Source: Streptomyces sp. MJM8645 (GTDB lineage Bacteria > Actinomycetota > Actinomycetes > Streptomycetales > Streptomycetaceae). Taken from it: a stretch of DNA of 64,000 bases. Each line of letters begins with the position of its first letter. The stretch's first letter is position 1. A program made the position numbers and the translations under genes. The notes under the pieces are model-generated. The model saw only the letters and a program-made list of their open reading frames with translations. It made no database searches and had not been told where the DNA came from. The stretch spans positions 1,089,501-1,153,500 of the forward strand of contig NZ_LJJF01000002.1 in the NCBI RefSeq assembly GCF_001625365.1, in the 5' to 3' direction. Below are positions 16,273-25,348 of this stretch, one piece after another.

Positions 16273-16776
16273 ATGGATCACGTGGACGTCATGCTCGACC
16301 AGTGGAGCCGGGAGCGCCCGGACCTCGACCTGGCAGCGGTCGGCACCGTCGGCCGCCTCGGCCGCCTCGCGCTGCTCGCGGGCCGGGTCGTCGAAGAGGT
16401 GTTCAAGCAACACGGCCTCCAGCGCGGCGAGTTCGACGTTCTCGCCACCCTGCGCCGCTCCGGCGCGCCGTACGAACTGATGCCCTCCGAACTCGCCACG
16501 CTGCTGCTGATGTCGCGGGCCGGCATGACCAGCCGGATCGACCGGCTGGAATCGGCGGGCCTGGTGGAACGCCGCACCGACCCGGCGGACCGCCGCAGCG
16601 TCCGCATCGCCCTCACCCCGGCCGGACGCGCCCTCGTGGACGCCGCCTTCACCGACCACGCGGCCAACGAGACCGCGCTGCTCTCCGCCCTCTCGGGCGA
16701 GGAACGGGCCACCCTGGACGGGCTCCTGCGCAAACTGCTCACCGACGTCGAGGGCGCGCAGAGCCCGGCGCCCTGA
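16273..16776 (+). CDS. MarR family transcriptional regulator
   Basis: 167 residues. The winged helix is clear: LQRGEFDVLATLRRSG, LMPSELATLLLMSRAGMTSRIDRLESAGLV and the wing ERRTDPADRRSVRIALTPAGRALVD. Flanking helices form the dimer interface. It is divergent from the cupin-RidA operon, with operator-like repeats between them. A hairpin terminator follows its stop codon. Confidence 0.92.
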   Translation: MDHVDVMLDQWSRERPDLDLAAVGTVGRLGRLALLAGRVVEEVFKQHGLQRGEFDVLATLRRSGAPYELMPSELATLLLMSRAGMTSRIDRLESAGLVERRTDPADRRSVRIALTPAGRALVDAAFTDHAANETALLSALSGEERATLDGLLRKLLTDVEGAQSPAP

Positions 16777-16837
16777 CGCCCCCGCCCGACGCCCCCGCCC
16801 GAGGTCCAGCAACCCGCGACCGCTCCGCAACGCCGCC

Positions 16838-16870
16838 GGCCGCCGTACGCGGGGAACGCGTACGGCGGCC
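16838..16870. terminator. Hairpin terminator after the MarR gene
   Basis: 13-bp perfect stem (16838-16850 with 16858-16870), 7-nt loop GGGGAAC. Confidence 0.75.
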
Positions 16871-16901
16871 GACACCCGGTGCAGTGTGCCGTCCGTGACG
16901 A

Positions 16902-17112
16902 CTACCGCACCTTGACGTACTCCCCTTCCGCCACGGCCCGGCGCGGCGCCTCCGCCGGTTCCGCCACGGCCACGGCCGTCGGCCGTCGGCCGTCGGCCAG
17001 GCGGCGATCGAGTTGCCCAGCCCCCCTCCGGGACCCTCTGCGTTGCTCATGCGGCGCTCGGCCACCAGCGCCAGCAGCGCGCGTTCAGCCCGGTCCCAGC
17101 CGGACAGCTGCC
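16902..17112 (-). pseudogene. Possible remnant of a frameshifted gene with a 7-bp tandem repeat
   Basis: On the minus strand one frame reads ERALLALVAERRMSNAEG then NSIAAW. A different frame reads LADGRRPTAVAVAEPAEAPR and ends EGEYVKVR-stop at 16902. The frames join at three tandem copies of a 7-bp unit (GGCCGTC on the plus strand, 16974-16994 plus a partial copy). A copy-number change here would shift frame. No start with a ribosome site was found and no family recognised, so this may be a decayed gene end or chance. Confidence 0.25.
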
Positions 17113-17247
17113 GGGGCCCGACCCGTCGGCGCCCTTCGGCGGGTGGCCTTCGTCGGGTGCCAGAGCACAGCGTCCCGGTGCGGCGCCCACGGTGTGCCGT
17201 ACGCCATGGCGTATCCCCACCCGATCAGGTGATCATGTTGTGACGTC

Positions 17248-18405
17248 ATGTCATATTCGACTACCGAGAGGCTGTTCACGATGCTGGTCGACTGGCCCAC
17301 CGAGACCTTCGTGTTGCGCCTGCACCGCATTCCCGGCCTGGTGGCGGGTGCCCCGGCGGGGAGCCCCGAGGGCACCGCCGTGGTGCTCGGGCCGGAGACC
17401 GGTGGTGACGGCGAGCAGTGGGTGGCCGAGCGGTTCCGGGTGATCAACCACCGGATCCGGCACGTCGCCACCGGCCTCTACCTGACCGCCGAGGAGTCGA
17501 GCCGGGGTGCCACGGTCACCCTGCGGCCCAAGTTCCCCGACACCAGCAGCGATTCCTCGTACTGGCGGCAGGCGTGGCGGGCCTTCGTCCAGCGCGACAC
17601 CGGTCGGCTGATGGCCCTCCACGACTCCTCCAACTGCCTCCTCGGTCTGGCCGACCCGGCTGCCGAGCGGCCGGGCGGACCGCTGATCCTGGAGAAGGGC
17701 GCCGGGGCCGAGGACCGGTCCTGCACCGCCTGGGCGCCCGCGCCCGTCCCGCCGCCAAAGCCCGCACCCGCTCCGGCGCCGAAGGCCACCGACCTCCCGG
17801 TGGGAACAGGACGGGTCCGGGTGCCAGCCCGCCGCTTCGAGAAGCGCCAGCGGACCATCGAGCAGATCTTCGACGAGACCAGCTTCCGGGAGGTCCCCGG
17901 CGAGCTCCTCGCCCCGGGCACCCGCATCGAGACCTTCGACTTCGACCAGTACTCCCAGGGCGACTGGTACGAGGAGGGGCGGGAGGGAAGTCTCGTGACC
18001 TTCACGGACAGCTACGACACCGCGGGCGCCGTGCGCAGGGCCTTCCACCGGCTGCCGGGGGAACCCGCCCGCTACGTGGACTCCGGGGAGGTCGACGTCC
18101 ACTACGTCCCGCCGAAGCTCGTCGCCCGCACCAACTTCCCCGCCGCGCTCTTCGACCGCATCGGCGGCCACGACGCCATCTTCCGGACGCCGTACCGGCT
18201 GCCCAACGGGCACGCCTTCTACAACCAGCCCGAGCGCCGCGAGGGCCTCTACTTCCCCAAGCGCGACGGCGCCGGCACCGTCGTGCAGTGGAACAAGACC
18301 TGGATCGCGGACAACGACACCACGTCCAAGGTCTTCCTCTGCTTCGACGGCCGCTACTTCATCGACCAGATGGACATCACCTGGGCCGAGGGCGGAAAGA
18401 GCTGA
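17248..18405 (+). CDS. Hypothetical protein with N-terminal beta-trefoil-like region
   Basis: 385 residues, no signal peptide or membrane segment. The first 160 residues (FRVINHRIRHVATGLYLTAE, FVQRDTGRLMALHDSSNCLLGL) resemble the repeated strands of a ricin-type beta-trefoil. A Pro/Ala linker (PPPKPAPAPAPK) follows at about 168-180. The C-terminal half, with EQIFDETSFREVPGEL, YVPPKLVARTNFPAALFD and the ending FLCFDGRYFIDQMDITW, is unknown to me. An alternative start at ATG 17281 has GAGAGG at a good distance; ATG 17248 has none. A strong terminator follows. Probably a cytosolic or non-classically exported binding protein. Confidence 0.7.
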   Translation: MSYSTTERLFTMLVDWPTETFVLRLHRIPGLVAGAPAGSPEGTAVVLGPETGGDGEQWVAERFRVINHRIRHVATGLYLTAEESSRGATVTLRPKFPDTSSDSSYWRQAWRAFVQRDTGRLMALHDSSNCLLGLADPAAERPGGPLILEKGAGAEDRSCTAWAPAPVPPPKPAPAPAPKATDLPVGTGRVRVPARRFEKRQRTIEQIFDETSFREVPGELLAPGTRIETFDFDQYSQGDWYEEGREGSLVTFTDSYDTAGAVRRAFHRLPGEPARYVDSGEVDVHYVPPKLVARTNFPAALFDRIGGHDAIFRTPYRLPNGHAFYNQPERREGLYFPKRDGAGTVVQWNKTWIADNDTTSKVFLCFDGRYFIDQMDITWAEGGKS

Positions 18406-18539
18406 CCCGCTCGCCCGACCCGTACGGCGACCATCCGCTCGACGCACCGCGCATCCCAGCCGACGTCGATCCGACCCGTAGGCCGGGCACCTCGCACCCG
18501 ACGTCAAGCAGCTCGCAGCCAGGCTGAACGAGGATGCGA

Positions 18540-18574
18540 AGAGGGCCCAGCCGCTGGTTGCGGCTGGGCCCTCT
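18540..18574. terminator. Hairpin terminator after the beta-trefoil-like gene
   Basis: 14-bp perfect stem (18540-18553 with 18561-18574) and a 7-nt loop, between the gene ending at 18405 and the convergent membrane-protein gene. Confidence 0.8.
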
Positions 18575-18684
18575 TGCGGCCTGAAGCACCTGTTCCCGGG
18601 CGGAAGGTGAGCCAGAGCCCCAGCCATTGCGAAGAAACCAGCTCCGACATCACCCCATCGAGTTCAGTAGCCGCGGCAGGCCGT

Positions 18685-19587
18685 TCAGCGGAGGATGCGA
18701 CCGCTTCGCCTCAGGCGGCCGGCGAGCCCGGCGGCCACCGCGGTGGCCGGCAACGCGGCCGCCAGGCACGCGACGACAGCCGCCTCGCCCCACGCCACCG
18801 TGTAGGCCTGGGCGAGCAGCGGCGGGGAGGCCAGGGCCATCGCCGCCAGCTCGCGGCCGCCCCGCGATCCGCTGGACCAGGTCAGCGCGACACCGGTCGC
18901 GGCCAGGACGACCAGCGGCCAGCACCCGTAGTCGGTGCTGACCCACGGCACCCCGTGCGAGGCGATGACCGCCCGGGGCACGACCACGAGCGCGACCACG
19001 GCACCGGCCGCGCCCGCCCGCCCCGCCGCGACGCCCTCCGCCCGCCGGTCCTGCGGGCAGGCGAGCAGCACGGCCGCCGCCAGGACCATCGCGGCCGGGG
19101 TGACCACCGGGTCACCGAACGCCCGCCCGCTGACCACCGCGGCCGCCGCGAAGGAGAGCAGCCCGGCCACCGTGCAGGGCACCCCGAGGCGCCACCGGCC
19201 GGCCAGCGCCGCCACCGACCCCGCGACCACGACCAGCGACGACACGAGCAGCGCGCCCCACGCCCCCGACAGGTCGGTTCCGATTCGCACCCCCAGCGGG
19301 GCGGGCGAGGAGACGACGCCGGCGTACCAGCTGAGCAGGTGCAGGCCGCAGGCGGCGGCCGCGGCGGCCAGCGCGAAGGGGTAGGCCAGCGCGAGGACCT
19401 TCGCGACGGGAGCGGCCGTGCCCAGCCCCATCCGCATCCTCGCCGCGTGCGCCGCCAGACCCGCGCCTTCCCGCAGCCGCGAGCCCAGCGGCTCGCCCGC
19501 GGTCATCTCGCGGAAGGTCGCGACGATCTCCCCGCCGTGGGCCCGGCGGTAGGCGGCGGGATAGAGCCGCAGGACGCGCTCGATCAT
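18685..19587 (-). CDS. Integral membrane protein, PadR-associated
   Basis: 300 residues. The N-terminus MIERVLRLYPAAYRRAHGGEIVATFREM is a short conserved cytoplasmic segment often found in membrane proteins paired with PadR regulators. About seven Ala/Val/Leu-rich transmembrane segments follow. Its ATG overlaps the PadR stop codon by 4 nt (ATGA), a strong sign of a regulator-target pair. Function unknown; paired proteins of this kind are presumed envelope-stress or export related. Confidence 0.75.
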   Translation of the reverse strand: MIERVLRLYPAAYRRAHGGEIVATFREMTAGEPLGSRLREGAGLAAHAARMRMGLGTAAPVAKVLALAYPFALAAAAAACGLHLLSWYAGVVSSPAPLGVRIGTDLSGAWGALLVSSLVVVAGSVAALAGRWRLGVPCTVAGLLSFAAAAVVSGRAFGDPVVTPAAMVLAAAVLLACPQDRRAEGVAAGRAGAAGAVVALVVVPRAVIASHGVPWVSTDYGCWPLVVLAATGVALTWSSGSRGGRELAAMALASPPLLAQAYTVAWGEAAVVACLAAALPATAVAAGLAGRLRRSGRILR

Positions 19588-19925
19588 GCGGAGGCCGCCG
19601 GCGGCTTCGCGACGGACAGGCGGCGAGTGGCCTCCTTCGCCGCCGCGGCCAGGCGCTCGGCCTCCACCGCGAGCCGCTCCCGCCCCGCCGGGGACAGGGT
19701 GAAGATCCGCCGGGCCCGGCCGTCGACGATCTCCTCGCGGTCGATGTCGATCAGACCGTCGGCCAGCAGCCGGTCCAGGGCCCCGTACAGCGCACCCGTA
19801 CGCAGCGCGACCCGGCCGCCGGTCATCACCTTGACCTCCTGCGCGATGGCGTATCCGTGCCGGGGCGCGTCCGCGAGGGCGGTCAGCACCATCAGGGTGG
19901 GCTCTTGCATCACACGTTCACTCAC
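19584..19925 (-). CDS. PadR family transcriptional regulator
   Basis: 113 residues from GTG 19925, giving the family-typical start MSERVMQEPTLMVLTALAD; ATG 19910 is an alternative. Winged-helix features are PRHGYAIAQEVKVMTGG, VALRTGALYGALDRLLADGLI and the wing DGRARRIFTLSPAGRERL. A C-terminal helix provides dimerisation. It overlaps the downstream membrane-protein gene and probably represses the pair. Confidence 0.9.
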   Translation of the reverse strand: MSERVMQEPTLMVLTALADAPRHGYAIAQEVKVMTGGRVALRTGALYGALDRLLADGLIDIDREEIVDGRARRIFTLSPAGRERLAVEAERLAAAAKEATRRLSVAKPPAASA

Positions 19926-20366
19926 CTCACGAAGATAGTCACTCCGCCGGACCATCTCAACGCAGTCGGCCAGACCCGAGACGAGGTGCGTGGCCGTACA
20001 GGCCCGGGGCGAGGCGCGCAAGACGGAGCCACCGGTCGTGGTCACGCGGGCCCTCGATGGGAAGGATGCATTCGACTGGCGGCCACGTGGGCTGCGCTCG
20101 TGGCCGCCCGTCGACGTCCCTGTCGTGATCGAGCCGGGAGAAAGCACCAATGGACGAGAACGTGGTGTGGCTCCGCCCGGACCACCGCAGCTGCTGCCCG
20201 CCGAGCGCGCAGCAGCCACGGAGCCGTTCCGCCGCGGCCCCGGTCAGCGCAGCGACCAGCTCACGACGCTCCGCCCCTGTTGGCCGAAGCTGGGCAGGAA
20301 GGAGCCCGCATCATGGGCCGCTCGGCGCCATCCGGCTGATCCGTCACCTCTCGTGACGCAGGCCGA
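19926..20366. other. 440-nt stretch without a supported gene, left of the islet
   Basis: Open frames at 19990-20433 (+) and 20150-20356 (+) exist, but their translations are Arg/Pro/Ala-rich and look like GC-biased non-coding DNA. The second has a passable ribosome site (GGGAGAAAG) before ATG 20150, yet no recognisable fold. Probably decayed flanking sequence of the mobile region. Confidence 0.4.
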
Positions 20367-20397
20367 CCGGTCAGTACTCCAGTGCGACTTCGCGATC
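20367..20397 (+). repeat. 31-bp inverted repeat, left copy
   Basis: Core AGTACTCCAGTGCGACTTCG; the last bases are CGCGATC. It pairs with the inverted copy at 26827-26857, with four mismatches, all transitions. It lies 80 bp beyond the stop of the IS701-type transposase, so it may be that element's terminal repeat. Confidence 0.75.
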
Positions 20398-20477
20398 TAC
20401 GTGCCTGCGGGGACGGAGAGTCGCCGCCGGTAGTGGCTGCGACGTGCCGAAGCTTGGTGGCTTCTGCGCCAGTTCGA

Positions 20478-21743
20478 TCAGTGCAGGAGTGCACGCAGGG
20501 ACATGACGGGGCTGAACAGCGCGCCAATCAAGCGGCGGATTTCCGGGATGGTCAGGTCGACCAACTCTCGGCTTCGGGCCGGGCGGTTCGGATCCGCAGG
20601 TCTGGTCGGCCGCGCGTCCTGAACGGCGATGGCCAGGAACGCGAGGGCGAGCATGGCCAGGGTGACGTGCCGGTGCCAGGCGGTCCAGTTCCGGACTTGG
20701 TAGTGGTCCAGGCCGACCTGGCCCTTGGCCGCCTGGAAGCATTCTTCGATGCACCAGCGGGTGCCGGCGACTCGTACGAGTTCGGACAGCGGGACGATCT
20801 GGGGTGACCAGCACAGGTAGAAGGCGAGTTCGCTGGTGGTGGGGTTGCGGCGGATCAGCAGGTGACGGTGGTCGCCGGTACCGATGTGCACCCAGGCCCA
20901 GTCGTAGTAGCGGGGACCCTTGGCCCCGGGACCGGCGCTTTGCCGGTGCCAGGCTGAGGCGGGCAGGCGATCAGCAGCCTCGTCCGCGCGGATCGCGGTG
21001 CGGCCCTGGTTGATCCGCACCTTGGTCGCGCAGGAGACCGCCAGCACGTAGCCGACTTCGCGGGCCTCCAGTCCGGCCCGCAGGCCGGGGTCCTGGCCGT
21101 AGGCCTCGTCGCTGGTTACCCACGACGTGCTCACTCCGGCGTCCAGCGCCGCCACGATCATCTGCAGGGCGAGCCGGGGCTTGGTCGCGAAGACGATGTC
21201 GTCGGGCACTCCGGCCTTGCGGCGTCGTTCGGCGTCCTGGCACCAGGTGTGCTCGGGCAGGTAGAGCCGACGGTCGATCAACGCTCGTCCCCTGCCGGAG
21301 GCGTAGGCGAGGAAGACGCCGACCTGGCTGTTCTCGATGCGTCCGGCGGTTCCGGTGTACTGCCGCTGGACGCCCGCCGAACCGCGGCCCTTCTTCAGGA
21401 AGCCGGTCTCGTCCACGACCAAAACCCCGTCACCGGTACCGAGGTGGTCCAGGACGTAGCGGCGGACCTCGTCGCGCACCTCGGCCACATCCCAGCGGGC
21501 AGTCCGCAGCAGCCGCTGCATCGGTCCGGGACGGGCGTGGCCTGCGTGCTCCGCGAGCTGCCAGCAGTTCTTGCGCTCCGTGCCGGACAGCAACCCGAGC
21601 AGATAGGCGCGGGCGGTGGCGCGAGGTTCCACCCGCCCGAACACGCCCGCGATCCGAGCCACGGCCTGGTCGAACAAGGCCCGCCATCGAGCAGGGTCTA
21701 CGCTACGGCTCGCGGCCACCGCACGATCTTCAAGAGTCGACAC
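20478..21743 (-). CDS. IS701-type DDE transposase
   Basis: 421 residues, full length. The DDE residues are visible: D111 in VLVVDETGFLKKG, D212 in WVTSDEAYGQDPGL, and E333/E334 in RWCIEECFQAAKGQVGLDHY. Additional family features are RRYVLDHLG, QRQYTGTAGRIENSQVGVF and DRRLYLPEHTW. The GTG start at 21743 has a weak AAGGG upstream. No matching inverted repeat was found right of the gene before 22024, so this copy may have lost one end. It is intact as a protein and could still act in trans. Confidence 0.92.
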   Translation of the reverse strand: MSTLEDRAVAASRSVDPARWRALFDQAVARIAGVFGRVEPRATARAYLLGLLSGTERKNCWQLAEHAGHARPGPMQRLLRTARWDVAEVRDEVRRYVLDHLGTGDGVLVVDETGFLKKGRGSAGVQRQYTGTAGRIENSQVGVFLAYASGRGRALIDRRLYLPEHTWCQDAERRRKAGVPDDIVFATKPRLALQMIVAALDAGVSTSWVTSDEAYGQDPGLRAGLEAREVGYVLAVSCATKVRINQGRTAIRADEAADRLPASAWHRQSAGPGAKGPRYYDWAWVHIGTGDHRHLLIRRNPTTSELAFYLCWSPQIVPLSELVRVAGTRWCIEECFQAAKGQVGLDHYQVRNWTAWHRHVTLAMLALAFLAIAVQDARPTRPADPNRPARSRELVDLTIPEIRRLIGALFSPVMSLRALLH

Positions 21744-21775
21744 AACCCTTGATCATCTCTCGGTGGCCGTACGAG

Positions 21776-22024
21776 TCAGGCGTCGTAGTACTCGCCGTCG
21801 TCGCCCTGAACCCGCGCGTTCAGCACCTTCGCCACCCGGCACATCGTCGCGATCACCGCATCGCTCGGGTTCTTGGACGCGATCCGGCCGGCGGTCCGCC
21901 ACATCGGGGCCATCGCGAGGCCAAGATCGTCAGCGACCACGGCCTCCCATTCCGCCGCGTTGATGTCCTGCTCCTCTTCATCCCACCAGTTCTCGCGCCG
22001 AGTGATGTGCACGTCGTAGCCCAT
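21776..22024 (-). CDS. Small hypothetical protein, probably internally shortened
   Basis: 82 residues from the ATG at 22024; upstream extension to 22318 is repeat-like and rejected. It begins MGYDVHITRRENWWDEEEQD and ends LNARVQGDDGEYYDA. Proteins with these ends occur in actinomycetes as roughly 110-130-residue hypotheticals (from memory of the family's appearance), so the middle may have been deleted. It sits just upstream of the IS701-type gene inside the islet. Role unknown. Confidence 0.5.
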   Translation of the reverse strand: MGYDVHITRRENWWDEEEQDINAAEWEAVVADDLGLAMAPMWRTAGRIASKNPSDAVIATMCRVAKVLNARVQGDDGEYYDA

Positions 22025-22188
22025 GGTCAGCCAGGGTGGAGCGGGAGTGTTTTCACCGGGGTGAAGTAGGGTCTGGCCCAGCTTATGTGACCGGTGACAC
22101 TGGGTGACGAATCCTGGGCGGTGGCGGGGCCTGGAGGTCGTCCAGAACTGGTCGGCCGAGTCACCTGGCTGGCTGACATTCGGCGGCA

Positions 22189-22479
22189 GTGTCGCAATCG
22201 TGGTCGTGGCTCGGCGAGTTGCTGTTCCCGTCGCTGCCCCAGGCGGAGGTCTTCGGTGTCGAAGCGTCCGGTGCGGTGGTGCGGATCGCCGCCCGCGTGG
22301 CTGCTCCGGGTGCGTCATGCCCGGACTGCGGGACGTGGTCGGAGCGGGTCCACGGCTCCTACCTGCGCTATCCGTCGGATCTGCCCAGCTGCGGGCGGCC
22401 CGTGACGGTTGCCCTGCGGGTGCACCGCTTCGCCTGCCAGGCCCTGGTGTGCCAGGGCCGCCGTTTTCGGCAGAGGTGA
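22189..22479 (+). pseudogene. ISL3-type transposase, N-terminal fragment
   Basis: Only about 96 codons survive: MSQSWSWLGELLFPSLPQ, then the zinc-finger region SCPDCGTWSERVHGSYLRYP and a following RVHRFACQALVCQGRRF. These are the N-terminal zf-ISL3 motifs. The catalytic DDE region is missing; the sequence breaks off at 22479 before a short palindrome (GTGACATGTCAC at 22491-22502) and the collagenase gene. It faces the other ISL3 relic at 25988-26669 and is clearly a different copy. Confidence 0.8.
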
Positions 22480-22617
22480 ACCCGAGGCAGGTGACATGTC
22501 ACACCCTATTGATAGCCCCGCCGATCTTGTGAGACGGTGCGTCACACGCTTCGGATGCCTCCCACGTCCCCACGTCCGTGGCGCTCCGTTCGCGTTTCCC
22601 CCACAAAGGAATAGACG

Positions 22618-25185
22618 ATGCGTCCGCTCTCACGCATGTCCAGGCTGCTGGCCGCATCTGCCGCGGCAGGCACCGTCCTGCTCGGCATATCCGCCGGACC
22701 GAGCCAGGCCGCCCCCACCCCGGTCACCCCCGCACCGGTCGCTGCTAGCTCGCACCAGCCTTCCGGCAGCTCGTCGGAGGTTCCCGGCAGTCCGTTCGCC
22801 GATCCCGAGAGCCCGGGCGCGCCGCAGTCCCGCCCGCTCACGGCCGCGCAACTGCCGCTGGTCAACCCGCTGTCCGGCACGGCGCCGGCGGAGACCGGCG
22901 CGGACAAGGGCCTGGCCAAGGCCGCACCGCACGCGCTCGCGGCGGGGCCGGGCACCGCCCAGTCGTGCACCCCGGCCGACTTCGCCGGCAGGACCGGGGC
23001 CGCCCTGGTGTCCTACGTCAAGGCCTCGACCCCCCAGTGCATCGGCTCGCTGTTCTACACTGCGGGAAGCCCGTACGCCTCGGCCCTGTTCCGCCAGAGC
23101 CAGATGGCGACGATGGCCGACGCCTTCCAGAGCGCCGCCGCCTCCTACCCCGGCGACAACTCCGCCGCCACCTGGCAGGTCGTCCTGTACCTGCGCGCGG
23201 GCTACTACGTGCAGGACAAGGACCTCGCGCACGTCGGCCCCTACGACGCGACGCTGACCGCCGCCGTGACGCGCGGCATCGACGCCTTCCTGGCCGGCCC
23301 GCACGCCGCGGACGTCACCGACGCGAACGGCCAGGTCGCCAACGACGTCATCATCCTCACCGACAGCGCCGGGCAGCAGGGCCGCTACCTGACCACCTAC
23401 CGGCAGGTGCTGAACGGCTACACCAGCGCGTACGACAGCTCGAAGAACCTGCTCACGTACGTCAACAGCGCCCTCTCCGCGCTGGACCGGGGGCACGAGA
23501 GCAAGTCCTTCGTCGACGCGGTGACCGCGGACCCGGGCATCGTCGACACCCTCGACGCGTTCACCCGCACCCACCACGACCTGCTCGGAACCTACCCCGG
23601 CTTCTTGGTCTCCAACGCCGGCATCGAGCTGACCCGGTTCGTCAAGTACCCGGCGTTCCAGTCCAGGATCCGCCCGCTGGCCAAGGCCCTGCTCGACAGT
23701 TCGTCGATGACCGGCCCCACCGCCCCGCTGTGGGTCGGCACGGCCAACACGGCCGCCTTCTTCGACAAGGACCAGTGCTCCTACTACGGCGTCTGCGACC
23801 TGAAGCAGCGGCTGACCAAGGCCGTGCTGCCGATCAGGCAGACCTGCAACGCCACCCTCACCGTCCTGGCCCAGGACCTCACCGCGGCCGAACTCGCCGC
23901 CGTCTGCGCCGACCTCAAGGGCGAGGACGCGTACTTCCACGGCCTCGTCCGCGACAACGGCCCCATCCCCGGCCAGTACGAGTCGTCCGTGCAGCTCGTG
24001 GTCTTCGCAAGCCAGGCCGACTACCAGACCTACGCCGGCGCGATGTACGAGGCGAACACCAACAACGGCGGGGTCACCCTGACCGGGACCCCGAGCGACC
24101 CGGCCAACCAGCCGGTCTCCCTCATGTACCGGCACCCGAACGAGAACGGCTTCACCGCCCGGATCTGGAACCTCAACCACGAGTACGCCCACGTCCTGGA
24201 CGCCCGCTACGACATGAAGGGCGACTTCTACCAGCAGACCAGCGTCCCCGACCTGTGGTGGATCGAGGGCGTCGCCGAGTACGTCTCCTACACCTACCGC
24301 GGCGTCACCGACCTCAACGCGGTCTCCCTGGCCCCCAAGCACACCTACGCGCTCAGCACCCTGCTCCAGAGCACGTACCTGAACAGCGACGTCGTCCGCA
24401 CCTACCACTGGGGCTACCTGGCCGCCCGCTACATGATCGAGCGCTTCCCGGGCGTCGCCCAGACCATGCTCGGCTACTTCCGCACCGGCGACTACGCCCG
24501 CGCCTACGCGTACTACAACGGCATCGGCACCGCCTACGACGCCGACTTCACCAGGTGGGTCGACACCTGCGCCACCGACACCTGCCTCACCGCGGGCACC
24601 CCGAAGGCGGCCTTCGACGCCACGGTGCGGGACCTGAACGTCCAACTGACCGACCGCTCCACCGAGACCGCCGGCAAGGGCAGCATCACCGGCTGGGCCT
24701 GGAACTTCGGCGACGGCACCACCGGTACCGCGGCCTCCCCGTCGAAGTCCTACCGCGCTGCCGGCACCTACACCGTCACCCTCACCGTCACCGACAGCAA
24801 CGGCAAGACGGCCACCACGACCCGGACCGTCACCGTCACCACCCCGCCCGCACCGGCGGCCTGCACCGACCCCGACGCCCGGAAGCTGGACTACAACTGC
24901 TTCCGCACCGGCCGCTCCGCCGACGCCGGAAGCTCGGACCAGATGTACATCTACATGCCGGCCGGCACCACCACGCTGACCGTCTCCACCACCGGCGGCA
25001 CCGGGACCGCCTACCTCTACTACAGCCCGGACCGCTGGGCCTCCAACACGGACTACGCCGCCTCCTCCACGAACAGCGGCACCACCCAGACCGTGACCGT
25101 CACCAACACCACGGCCGGCTACCGCTACATCACCCTCTACGGCAAGACCGCCTTCAACGGCGTCACCGTCACCACCCAGTACTGA
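22618..25185 (+). CDS. Secreted M9-type microbial collagenase with PKD and C-terminal binding domain
   Basis: 855 residues. A signal peptide spans about 1-31 (hydrophobic core LLAASAAAGTVLLGISAG, then SQAAP), followed by a Pro/Ser-rich propeptide region. Residues about 115-400 match the collagenase activator domain. The catalytic domain has H521-EYA-H525 in NLNHEYAHVLDARYD, and E550 in WWIEGVAEYVSY as third zinc ligand. A PKD domain follows (about 640-742, WNFGDGTTGTAASPSKSY), then a C-terminal PPC-like domain (about 750-855) that would bind collagen or another substrate. AAAGGAA precedes the ATG. It is carried inside the islet between inverted ISL3 relics, suggesting acquisition by transfer. 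Confidence 0.92.
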   Translation: MRPLSRMSRLLAASAAAGTVLLGISAGPSQAAPTPVTPAPVAASSHQPSGSSSEVPGSPFADPESPGAPQSRPLTAAQLPLVNPLSGTAPAETGADKGLAKAAPHALAAGPGTAQSCTPADFAGRTGAALVSYVKASTPQCIGSLFYTAGSPYASALFRQSQMATMADAFQSAAASYPGDNSAATWQVVLYLRAGYYVQDKDLAHVGPYDATLTAAVTRGIDAFLAGPHAADVTDANGQVANDVIILTDSAGQQGRYLTTYRQVLNGYTSAYDSSKNLLTYVNSALSALDRGHESKSFVDAVTADPGIVDTLDAFTRTHHDLLGTYPGFLVSNAGIELTRFVKYPAFQSRIRPLAKALLDSSSMTGPTAPLWVGTANTAAFFDKDQCSYYGVCDLKQRLTKAVLPIRQTCNATLTVLAQDLTAAELAAVCADLKGEDAYFHGLVRDNGPIPGQYESSVQLVVFASQADYQTYAGAMYEANTNNGGVTLTGTPSDPANQPVSLMYRHPNENGFTARIWNLNHEYAHVLDARYDMKGDFYQQTSVPDLWWIEGVAEYVSYTYRGVTDLNAVSLAPKHTYALSTLLQSTYLNSDVVRTYHWGYLAARYMIERFPGVAQTMLGYFRTGDYARAYAYYNGIGTAYDADFTRWVDTCATDTCLTAGTPKAAFDATVRDLNVQLTDRSTETAGKGSITGWAWNFGDGTTGTAASPSKSYRAAGTYTVTLTVTDSNGKTATTTRTVTVTTPPAPAACTDPDARKLDYNCFRTGRSADAGSSDQMYIYMPAGTTTLTVSTTGGTGTAYLYYSPDRWASNTDYAASSTNSGTTQTVTVTNTTAGYRYITLYGKTAFNGVTVTTQY

Positions 25186-25200
25186 CCGGCGCGTGAGCCC

Positions 25201-25248
25201 GGATGCCTTGGCTCACGCATCCCCGGGGATGCGTGAGCCAGGGCATCC
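25201..25248. terminator. Long hairpin terminator after the collagenase gene
   Basis: 24-nt arms (25201-25224 and 25225-25248) with a single mismatch and no spacer. It lies 15 nt past the stop codon. Confidence 0.8.
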
Positions 25249-25348
25249 ATGTGGGCCTCTGCGGCGGACGAGGTCCATGCAGGCCGCCGCGGCGGCCGAG
25301 CCCAGGATGCTGACAACTCCCGCGCTCGGCGTTCACATTGATGAAGCG

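Noticed and set aside
19990..20433. 147-codon plus-strand frame crossing the left 31-bp repeat
   Set aside because: No recognisable fold, low-complexity composition, and its C-terminal part is the IS-like repeat.
22630..24645. 671-codon frame antisense to the collagenase
   Set aside because: Val/Gly/Asp-rich shadow with no family features; the sense frame has a signal peptide and zinc motif.
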